Of a DNA stretch of 64,000 nt, positions 17,301 to 29,300 are shown in pieces. The stretch is taken from NCBI GenBank assembly GCA_033675545.1, contig JAWDGP010000881.1, positions 32,501 to 96,500 of the forward strand. The letters run 5' to 3'. The position numbers were made by a program, and so were the translations under genes. The stretch comes from Elysia crispata (taxonomy: Eukaryota > Mollusca > Gastropoda > Plakobranchidae). Below the pieces are notes generated by a model that saw nothing but the letters and a program-made list of their open reading frames with translations, was not told where the DNA came from and did not search any database. The number at the start of each line of letters is the position of its first letter. The first letter of the stretch is position 1.

Positions 17301-20300
17301 ATGCATTCGTGAAAATATTGTGATCCTCTTACTCTCCCCTCGACTTTTGTTATAGTTGGGTGTTTCTTTTGTCTATTTTTTTTTTTCACTGTTTGATGTC
17401 CTTTTTTCCTATCTGTCTCCCAGTCCCAATTTCATTTACTTTCTGTGTACTGGTTTTTCTGACCAACTCCCTCAGAGTTCCTTACCTTTTTTTGTCTCAC
17501 ACACACACAAACACATACTGACACTCACATTTTCTCTCCATCCTCCTTCACTCTCTTCTCTGATTTTATATATTTTTATCATATCTTTTTAAGATAACAT
17601 TACAACAAATGCAATTTTTTTTTCAAATTTTCCAAGGGTGTAAACACGGTAGAAGAGGCTCTCTTGAAATTTATTAAACCAGAGACACTTGACATGGACA
17701 ATGCCTACAAATGTCCAAAGTAAGTATAAAAACGCCAATTACAGTTTGTATCTTCTATTATTGTCAAACACTTTCTCATTATATCAAAGCTGTTCAACTA
17801 AAAGAGTTTGGAATTTTTTTCGCATGTTCAAAGGATTTGATTGATTTATATTAGAAAACTAAACTTAAGCATTGGTTTAAAGATTACAGAGCTGTGGAAA
17901 TTATAAGATTTTATAGAAAAAATATGTTTGCCCTTATTTTCTTTCTCAGGTGTAAACATAAAGTAAGGGCCCAGAAAAGGTTTACTATCTACAAAGCTCC
18001 AAATGTGCTCACATTACAGCTGAATAGGTAAAAACTTTCGTGTGTAACTGTAATTCTATGCTTGTTATTAGATTTCATTTAATAGGATGATTGGAATTGT
18101 GAAATAGAGGTAAATGTAAATTATTTGAGATCCTGTTCTTCTGTTATTTATTTCAAGTTCCAAAGACCTTGGTGGGTTTGTTTTTCTTTGATTTATTTCA
18201 TGTTTTACAATTGAAAATTATCTTCAGTCTCAAACATGAAAGTGTTTATCTTAGTATTCATGTTTTCTGCCGGTTAATTAACTGATAGTGATTCATGAGA
18301 CAAATTGCTTCATTTTTTATTGTATTGCTTTTGAAAGGCAGACAAGACTTGTTGTATCTGATGTGAAATAGGCAATACCTAATACCTGCTCAGGATAGTT
18401 ATTTTTCTATGATAGTTTACTTATTCTTTGTATAAATGAATATTGAAGTACTTCTGCTGGTCCTAGTGCTAATGCACTTACCATCCTTCAAGTCTTGAGG
18501 GGATTTTATTTTGCATGTGTCGCAGTGATCTAAGAAATGTGAGGCATCAAATTGATCCTGCCATACTAGTCGAAAGGCACAGTCGGTGTCACTCATTGGA
18601 AATATATTCTAGATGTAGCAGATTTAGATAAACAGTGATTGTTGTTTGCTGAATAGTTCCCATTAGACGAATTGAGTTCCAATGTATTGTTCTATATATC
18701 CAACTCTCTTCCAGGTTTGATTTCAATCGGCATCTATCAGGAAAAATCAACCGCTTCATTCGTTACACAGAGAAAATCAATATTCGAAACTTTATGAGTC
18801 AAAGACAGGTATGATATTGCATTTAATCTATTCAAAATGCCAAAAGATGTTTTCAAATCATAAACCAGAAATTAGTTGTGAATTAAAGATGTTAAGATGG
18901 TGAGTAGCACCCAGCATTACATGAAATACCACTTTGAAATCTTTTGTCACCTAATCTTATTTTTTTTTTAATTGGAATCAGGTATTTGTAAAATTTACTT
19001 AATAAATATATTTTTAAGATGAAAACTATGAGCACGGCTACGGATGAAAAGGAAGTCTACAAATTTGTATGAATGCTGTTCTAAATTTTACCAAAGAAGC
19101 AATTAACACAATTATCATGCAATTGTGTAAATGCTTATCTTTATTGCAAAATATTTTGGCTGAATAGTTCATAAGCAGAGAAGCACATAATTTGAAAAAG
19201 TCAGGCAAATTGTCGTACAATATTTTGAGAACACAATAATTTTTCACTTTTCTTCAATTATAACTTTGTATAAAAAGTTCTCTTTAACTTGTTTTACGCT
19301 TCTCTAAATTTGTTTACCTCTTCTTTCAGGGGGAGCCAATACTGTACCATCTCTATGGTGTACTTGTACATTCAGGCCTCAGCAGTGAGCATGGACATTA
19401 CTACAGTTTTGTAAAATCACCAAGCAAAATTTGGTACTGCATGAATGATTCTGTTGTAAGTGGATGGATACTAATATTGTGAATAAGTACTTAGGAATCT
19501 ATTTCCCTTTTTAATTTTAACCTCACTTCATATCTTTATTCCATGAAAAAAAATTGTTTTAACATGTGCTGATACTTGCCAAAAATATTACTTGATGATC
19601 TCATCAGTGATCGCACACAAGAATATGGAATAATTTTTTCATGCTTCACTGTAACTTTTTATGGAAGACATGACTCTGTAGCTATTAGCAAACACCAGTT
19701 ATTAAACAACTCAAGCTGAAATGAATGAATTAAGTTCTTGAAAACAGGTTTACGTTCAGAGGGTTTGATCAATTTCACCTGAATCTTACTTTATGATGAC
19801 TGCCTTGAAATGGTACACTATTTACTGGTTTTGATGCTCAGTGAGGCAACCTTTATTTTTATAAAGAAACGTTTTATTTTTAGCTCTGAATAAATTTTCA
19901 TCGAGGTCTGGTTGACAGTAACATTCAGAATTTTAGACTAAAATAATAGCAAATCTCAGAAAAGACTTAAAAATGCTTTCAATGATTCATTTAATGAAAT
20001 AAGTTATAGGCAAATTTTGTTCAGAGGGACATCAATATAATCCATTTAAAATACACATGAAGGGCATGAATTCTTTAAAAAAAAAAAAAGGGAAAAGTAG
20101 TATAAAGTTCTTGTATAAAATATCTAATGGCTAACTATGTAACACTTTTCACAATAAAAACAAAATTATACCTCACTAAATAGGTAGTTCTTAGAAATTG
20201 AATGACTCAAATAGGAAAAAAACAAGCAAGCGACCACCAGAAACATTTCTTCCAATTGCTGGTTCCACAGGTTCACCAAGCAGGCAACAATGCTGTGTTC

Positions 20301-23300
20301 AGTGCAGATGCCTACGTTCTCTTCTATGCTCGCATTAACAAAAGTGTTGGTTCAGAGAATAAGAATGCCTCATCTGTTGCAAGTAGTGCAAACCACACAA
20401 ATAAGGTGTTGAACTCGCAAAATAAGGTTTGAATCTCTTTTATTTATTCATAACATGCGATAAAAGTTAATATTCCTTTAAGTATCTTCCTGATTTTTAT
20501 TGAAAACAAGTTAAAATCTATTTAGATTTATTCTTTATCATCCTTATAACTTGCATGAAGATGTGAACCTGTGAGTCATGAGGAAATATTGCAATTAAAT
20601 TTTGGAAATAAATTTGGGCAGAGAGCAATTTAACATAAGCGCTTTTTTAGTTCCCTATTTTTCTACTCCGATAAATTTTGAGAAACATTAAGCCTATAAT
20701 CCGTAATTATAAGATATCATCTAAACAAAAGTTAGACTGAGTTTTTTTTTAATAGGAGATGAATCAAATTAAAATCATACTATAGCATGTTTGTTTGTTT
20801 TTTTTTCCCCATTTACAGGCTTCGTTTATCGGCCCAGTGATTCCTAACCATTTGAAGCAGCCTTCACCACAACTGGTCAATGGTCTTCATGGTGGGAATT
20901 TTGTTGTATTGTTCAGTAATTTTATTTTTTTTTATTTTTTTTTCGATCACATTTAAAATTGTATTATTTTTGCACAATAAATTGAAAAGCAAACAATATG
21001 AAAGGTTGGCAATCAGAAAAATGTTTTTCGTTGGTTTGAGATCAGTTTATAAAAGTCCATGTTTCTAAGGTAGTAGAAGGTAAAAAAAATCAGGAGATTT
21101 GGCTAATGTTAGAATCTAAAAATTTTAAGAAAAAAGAAGCTTGTTGGTTTCTTGTGCTTTTTTTGTAAATAAGAGTTGTCCAGACCTGTCACTCATTCCA
21201 ATTTAAGTGGAATCATCCAGATTTTTTCTTAAAATGGATCAGAATTCAGATTTTCTGCTTTAGTTCTGTGTATACTGATTTTTCTAGGAGTTTTTTTCCC
21301 CTCCAACTTTTTACTAAGACTGAGCAGTTTGGCTCTTTCATTTCACTAAGCTTAAACACTTCCTGCTGAACCGTAAATAAAACATAGCTGCCAACCAGTA
21401 CGTATAATACTTATTTAGTCTATATTTGGGCTTCTGAGTACGTCTGTTCGTATCAGTGCTAAAAAGTGCGTATTTGACAGTGTCCCACTAATCGGAAGTA
21501 GAAATACATGCTTGGTGGAGCGCTCATAATTTGCAGTCATGGTGTATTTGTTGAAGTTGTGATAAAAGAAAATTATATAAAATGTACAATAACTTATAAG
21601 TAACAGTAGCAGGTAAGCTTGTAAATGTTTGATTAAGCTTGTGTTAAAGTCAATATTGATAACTGTACTTAATGGGCTACATCATCCACTATGTTTGCAG
21701 TGACCAATTTTATTTATCTTGCTAAAACTCTGTATTTACCTTTTCAAAAGTTGGCAACTATGATAAAAAAGAAAAGTAAGGTTGAACTTGCTTTGCGGAA
21801 GTTTGTTGAATTTTATTAAAAGAAAAAGTGAAAATATATTTCTACAGCAAGTAAGAAATTCCATTATGAAAGATTGTACTGTGAGAAAGTATTAAAGCGG
21901 GCTATATATTAAACCAATACTCATGATTTTTGTTCATTATGTATAATTCCAATTGCAAAGTCAAGATTTGAATTGTAGTTGAAACCATCCAAGATAGTGG
22001 GGCCAACGAGTTGTTTACTTAATCATTTGTCTGAAAAACTTCGCTCTCTCCATATTCACATCTAGACGCTGCTGTTATTTTCAACAAAGTATTATTCTTA
22101 TTTTTTCATTGGATATCTAAGAGAAGACAGTTTTTTTCCCCTCAAGATATATTGTTATCTAAATCTTATCAATTGGGAAATCCTAAAAAAGAGCTGGAGC
22201 AACTCCAGATCTAATTTCAAAACTGGTTCAGGTATGACATGAGACAATAATTAGTAGTTGATTTTCATTCCAAAGTAAATAATTATGCATCAAGATCTAA
22301 GAGTCAGTTGTTCTTTGCACATGACCAGGCGAAGCCAAATGGAATTCTAGACCTAATTAATATTAATCACATTCAGCTCAGAAGAAGATAAAGAGAGCAG
22401 TGCTCAATGTGTAAATTATGTACACTATGATGAGTAAACCGTTATGATGATTCAGTTGAGCCAGTGAAAAGCAGAAAGCGGTGTTATTTGTAGACACTGC
22501 TGTAGATATGCTACAACAGGTCAATCAACCTCTTAGTCTGAGTACAGAAATAAACTCTCCACAATTGTGTAATCAAATTTTTTTTTTTTAGAAAGAGAGA
22601 GGAAAGGGGGGAGTGGAGGCAACTCGGCTCGCATTGGCCAATTTCAAAAGTTCAGCAAAAAAAATTTTGACCAGTTCTCATCCCTATCAGTATAATCTAG
22701 ACCTCAGGACGTTCTAATTGTCTGTAAACTTTTTAAATCTTCAGCAGGTAGCAAGTCTGCTCTTATAATCAAAGTAACAATAAATACAATCAAATCAGTC
22801 GCATACTCTTAACTTTTTAAAGTCTGTTAGCTTCATTTATTCTACAAATAAAAAGATATTCTTTGAACAGGACACATAGAGTATAAGTTCAGCTGGAGGC
22901 ACATATACCATTTTTTTTTTTAAACATTGAAATATCTTTTTCTCTGACATCTCTCTGGGTATCTAAAACCATACATTCTCCTTTTCTTTTCTTCCTGTCA
23001 TTTTTCTCTCGTAATGCATTTTTATTTTTCAAACATGCTATATCTTTGTTAAGATGGATTGATCAAAGATTTTTACTTTCATTTCTGCCTCAGTTACATT
23101 AATGCAGTCATTTTTTCTCAAATGAATTTTGTCAGTATCTTTCATCAGCGATTCATAAAAATTGTTGGTTCTTTTATTTTTTTAAATTGGAAATTAACAA
23201 AAAAAATGTCAGCTTTGGCAATTGGCGTGTTGATGGATTAATTGCTTGCACTGAAAATTACATATTTCCTTTTTTCTTAGGCACTCCAAGCAGCGAACAA

Positions 23301-26300
23301 AGTACTCCTGTCAAACGCCAAAACCCTACCATGTTACCTCGCACACTTCAGACCAGCAATGGCCTTCGACCTGGAAGTGGTTTGATAAACCCCATTACAC
23401 CTGCTCGCACACCTCAAGCAACAGCATCATCTACCCTGCCAGGTTCACATAACCGCATATCTTTTCCCATCCTTACCCCTCAACAGAAGCGGCAGCAGCT
23501 GCAGCAACAGGGGAATGGACAGAATCAACTGTACCAAACTAGTGAAGATGAGAAGCATATAGTGCTACAGATTAAACATGGAAACTCCACCACCATGGAA
23601 AAATCTCCTAATGGCAAATCAGAAACTGTCCACAAAGGTTCAAATGGAAGTGCAGCACAATTTACCATGAAATGCTCAGAGAGTCCCTCTAAACATGGTG
23701 GACTTGTTCCTTACTATGATGATGATGACTCTGAATCAGACAGTGATATTCGAAAATCATCAGTTTCAATAGAGAACAAAAACGGCTCTAAAAAATCTGC
23801 AAGGGAGACACAGTCCCCCAAGGTTCTCACACCTAGTGGTGAATCTGGGGGAAGCATTCAAACCATAAAGGGATCGTCATCTGAAAATCATCTACCATGG
23901 GAAAGAGACAATGGAGATGCTTCAAAGAAGCTCTTGCCTGGCCATTCACAGAAGATCTTTCCCCCAAACCCTAAGAAATCTGCAGGGCTCACACCAAAAG
24001 CTGCTGCTACTGTTTCCCCTAGCTTTGCTCGTTCCCTGTCATCCTCACCACTCCCAAAATCTGCTGAGGACAGGAAATGGCTACTCAGTCGCCAGAATTC
24101 TGCTAGCCCATCCTGTCCTGCATCTGCTTCTGCCCTCTCCTCAGGTAAGGCTGGCCTCATTGCCCCATTGGAACTGCCTGTTGTAACCACGTCAGCATCC
24201 CATCCATCCTCTGGCTCAGTAATAAAAACCTCAAATGGGACCTGGCATGTCCAGCCCCAGGATACAGGTGCTCCGAGTCCGCGTGGCTCCTGTTCTAGCG
24301 CAAACAGTGTCAATTCTACCACAGAGTGGACACTGCAGTCCAAAGGTAACTTTTCCCCCCATTTCGATTTGTCACTGCTTCTTTGAAATAAAAAACCTGG
24401 GGCTTTTGCTTGATAAACCTAGTTTGTATTAGTTGCTGTCATTGAATGAAGATCTGCTAATTTCTTTAACAATATAACATATCTCTGGCTTCTTCACCTT
24501 TCTGGGATACCTGTTGAAAGTGTCATGGCTGTTTAAAAGCCGCAAAAGCCCCAGGTATCTCATCCGTCAGTGGTGAGCCGATTTGTAATAAATTTGAGCG
24601 CAACAAAAGTTAGGGGATTAAAAAAAAAAACAAACGGTCCAGCACAGTTCTGGCAAGCTGAAAATTACATTCATTTTAAAGCAGAAGTTTTACCAGCAGA
24701 ATGATAATTTTCACGTTTATGTGGCTTTTGAAGAAAGGCTAGGATTCAAAATTATGACTATGCTCTTGTTTTGGAATTAATTATTTAAAGTCAGAACAAA
24801 GTTATTATGATAAGGAGATATGTCAATGCACAAAGATGAGTTTTAGCGTTATTTCATATGATTTTTCATAAAGAAATATACCTTTTAAAATCAAACCAGC
24901 CAATTGTTTTTTTAAACTTGAGATAGTCAGCAAAGAATAAATCCAGCTAGCCATCTTTACAATGTGCTTCAGTAAAAACTATAGGCTTTTCCGTACTAAC
25001 AAACTGATGTTGTCACATGCTATCCGACCAATATTACAGGTCCTTGGCTTATCACTCTTGACAAAATTACTCTCTATTTGAAATTTTACAAAACTGCAGT
25101 TCTAAATTATGTGTGTAAAAACTCAAATTTTTTTTTTAAAGAAAGCAGATGTATCAAGTTATGTGTTTCTCAGATAGATCACTATTAAGCAAAATTCTTT
25201 TCAATAGATAGTACTAGAGTCAATAAATGGAGAGCCTTGACACCACTCTCAAATCAAGAAAAAATGGTAGAGTAGAAGAATCTAATCACAACTGGCTAGC
25301 TCTGTGAAAATTACATCATCAGAAACTTAAATCAAGATAGCTAAAGGAGAGCTAAAACTGTTGCCATTTGCTATGTGTATTATTCAAACTTATTAATAAA
25401 ACACTTGTAAATTTTATTTTGATTTTTAAGATATTGTTACAAAAATTTCATTAGTCGTGATTTGTAACTGTCATTCCTATAACAAAGTCACAGTGTAGCT
25501 GCTAAGAAATTCTTGGTTATTAAAACTGCTCTGCATTTTTTTCAATTTAGGTTATCAGACTTAAATTATGTTTGTAAACTACGTCTTGCAACTATTTAAA
25601 AGAGTTCTCATATTTCCAGAAGCTTTGTTCGTAGCTTGTTACTTTGTTTATTTTAGGACTTTTTCACAGCTCTGAATCATCTCACAAATCAACCACTTCA
25701 AAAAATGACATGAATTAGGGACCTCTATTTATGAAGAAAAGGAGAATATTGATGAGTTAAGGGTGTAAAATATGCTTAAAATTGGTGGAGGAGGAGATGT
25801 GGCAAACTAAAGGGCAGTGACTGAACAACTGTGTGAAGATATCTGTTTTCCTAAGGCCGGTTTTAAAAGGGAACTCTTTCAATTTCATTTATATTCACTT
25901 TACTATCAAGGAAATAAATTTTTAAGAGCTCTCTTAACTTGTCATTTATGTTTTGTATATTGTGGAGTTGGGGATTTCTTACCTTCACACTGCTGGAAGT
26001 ATGTCTATCTCATTATGAAATGTGATCATAGTATAAATTTTTTGTTGAAAGTTTAATTAATCAACAACTATATCAAATGAGAATAAAAACATGAATATTG
26101 TTTCACTAACTTAAATTGGATTAACCCTTCCGTATTAAAGAGATTCCTCTGTTTTTCTTGTTTTTGTGTGAACAATCTTTAATTTTGACGTAGGTGGAGC
26201 ACTTGCAATCATAATATTTTGCAGCGGCTAATTAAGTATTTATATTTAAAGATAGATAAAAGTCATAAAAAGATTAATCATGTTGTATGGAATTAAAGAT

Positions 26301-29300
26301 TGTACAAAGAATAAAAAATTGAAATCCAATAAGATTTACAATCTTTGCCTCTTATTATCACCTGTGTAATATCCCATCTTATTCATTTTGATCCTTATGC
26401 TTGATCTTCTTTAACATGTTTTCTTTCAAATTCTGGTTTAATGATGGCATGCAAATATTGAAACTAGTACTAATTATATCTGTTTGCATTTTAACAATTC
26501 CTCTAACAAAGCATAACGTGTTGCTGCAGTTACATTTAGCACTTTTAATGCAGATCATTTCTCACAGTTGTACATAATTATAGATCATAATGAAAGCATT
26601 GAAGCTCACACAACAGAGATTGGTTTATTCGCATATTGATTTATCAAGAATAGCTCTTTTTTTTGTTCTTTTTTTTTTGTTGTTGACCTTTCTCTTTACC
26701 CATGCAATATATTAGATGAATATATTTGATGAAAATGTTTTTTTTTTTTTAGAGATAACCTTTAGTGAAATCCTTAAAACAGGCAAAATATTTAAGTCTG
26801 GAAAATGCAGATAAAGTTTTTTATTTTTACACCATCAGGAGGTATAAAACTCATAGCAAGATAGAAAATTCAAAATGTTTTTATCTTTTTACTTCATTTT
26901 TAGGCAGTAAAATTTGATTTTTAAAGAGCTCGCACTTAATTGAATTTACCTAGATCGGTCATATATATTGTAGGTGCATTGTCTGATCCTCTTTTTAAGG
27001 TATTTTATCTGTATTCCAGTCATCTTTCTCCAACTCTCTCTCTCTTTCTCTCTCTATATATATCAGACACATCCAATTGGACTCACCTACCAAGTATTAA
27101 CTCTGTATTTCGAATTTGATCTTGCCACTGTTAACACTGGAAGCATGGAAGCAGTTGCTGCATTTACAGCTAGCGTTTTGGTAACCAGTATTGATTGCAC
27201 TGCTTTAAATGTGCCTTAAAACATGGTTCTTGTCTAAGCCATGGGCTGCCCATATATATCTAGCGGCTAGGCTATGATTTTGTCATATATTTCATTTCGT
27301 AGGGTTTGTATAAACTAACAATGCGGTAATTGCCCATTTATTTATATTGTTTACTCCACAGGAAAGAGTGACCACAGTTATTTGGGAGCATCAAAAAGTG
27401 AAAATGGTGAAAATTGTAAAAAGAAACTGCTTGACATTTTCAAGTCACAAAATCATAAAACAAAATCACCAGTGCACCAAATCAATGGTGAGAAGGTTAA
27501 GAGCGTTTTTAATGACAATAAAAAGACCTTTTTGGACTCGCAGTCCTTGCTTGCGTCATTGCATCACCACAATGCTGGTGCTGCTTCTCCAACTTTGGCC
27601 AACCCTGAGACTCCAGTGGACATTAGTGATCGCCAAGGTTTGCTTTCTTCCCCTCTTAGCTCTCAAACGAGTGAGTGCAGTAGGAATAGCAAAAAGCACA
27701 AGAAACAAAAGCATCGTCACAAAGAAGAAAAGGATGAAAGAGGAAAGAGGACCACGGCTGACGCCAATGGCTGGGACGAGCATACTAGATGCTCCTCTCA
27801 GGACTCAAGCGACAGACGAAAAAAGAAACATAAACACAAGAAGGAGAAAAAACGGAGGAGGAAACAGTCTTCCTCGGACAGTGATTCAGACAGGGATGAA
27901 AGGCAGAAGCAAAACAAAAAGCGCCAGTACTCTCGCTTGAGTTCCAGCTCAGATAGTGATGAGAGGAATAATAATAGTGATTTGAAAAGAAAAAAGTTCA
28001 GAGGTCAAGAGGATGACTCTGATGGTTATGAGTGGGTTGAGGTCACAAAAGAGTCAAGTTCAAGCAAGCACAAAGGCAGCAATGACAGAGGTAATTTTTT
28101 TCATGTCCGTGTTCCACAGACATTTTCAATGCATGGTTGTCAGTGAGCAATTATTCAATTTTTTTTTCAATAAAAAAACTTTCACTACACATAATAGTAA
28201 TGATGAGTGTGCTCATCTTTGTGGATATCCAATCGACGAAGAATGATTCAATTTTTATTTTATCTCTTAAAATCTTTCCAAATTTCTGACAATCGTTCTA
28301 CTTAGGAACAATTGATTTTCCAAACATTATCCATCTTGTGGTCAATACACTAATGCTAGTAATTGTCTGAACAGTTGCATAAGCTGGGAATATTCCTAAA
28401 ACAACCTAACTTGGAAATTTAAGTACAATTATTAAAGCTTTTGAATTAAATTTAGGTTTGTGATTTCTTCTTCTCTTCTCTTTTATTTCATTATCAGTCT
28501 GCTACATCTTGAGATTCATAGGTCTAGCTTAAGTTTGTCTCAGCCTTTATATTTTGTTTGACTTATGAGGATGTTTTTTTCTAGGGTAATACACTTGCTG
28601 CATTAAATGCATCTTAAAATGATTAAATCACTATAATGTTGATTGTTTAACGAAATCACTGATTTCTCCCCAAAGCTCCAATTCAAGCATGGAATCACCA
28701 TGTTACGGATGACGTTGCTCCCCAAAAAGATTCAGAGTCATCAAAAATAAAAACTACATGGGATGGATCCAGGCACTCCAAAGTTGCTGCTGGCTTACAT
28801 GGTTCAAGTTATAGCCTCGGCAGTCATGGTGATTTGGCATTTTTTATTTGCCTTGATGTGAAATAAGTTTAGTTTATCGTTTGATCAAAATCAGTATTTC
28901 GGAATTAAGTAGAACGTAAAATTGTTGAAATACAGAAGCAGAATTTAAAAAAACAACTGTGCATTGTCTGTGTTTTTATTTCTATAACCTCTCATTGGTT
29001 CTGAAGTTTTATTTTCTTTGTGATTTGTTTCAATGCATGGCCCCCTTGTTTTTCTTTCCAATTTTTTAACCAAAAACTTATAGCTTAGACTACTTGCTCA
29101 TATCATGACAATTTTTTAGTACAGACTTGTCCATCTCTTAGGCACATTTGTTTTAGCTTGCTTTAGTTGATAATGAGAACAATAATAATGAAGCCAGCTC
29201 TTTTTAGTGCTGTAAAGTGTTTCACCTTGTTCCACGTGACATGGATAATTTAATATAAGTACAAAAAGTGTACAAATTTTATGGATTCTGTATGTGTGTT

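Noticed and set aside
23888-24343. 151-codon minus-strand ORF
   Set aside because: It is fully antisense to the long USP36 exon and its Glu/Gly/Trp-rich text follows from the plus-strand codons.
27347-27940. 197-codon plus-strand ORF overlapping the USP36 basic exon
   Set aside because: It is the wrong frame; the frame that joins in phase with 24345 and 28676 gives the Lys/Ser-rich USP36 tail.
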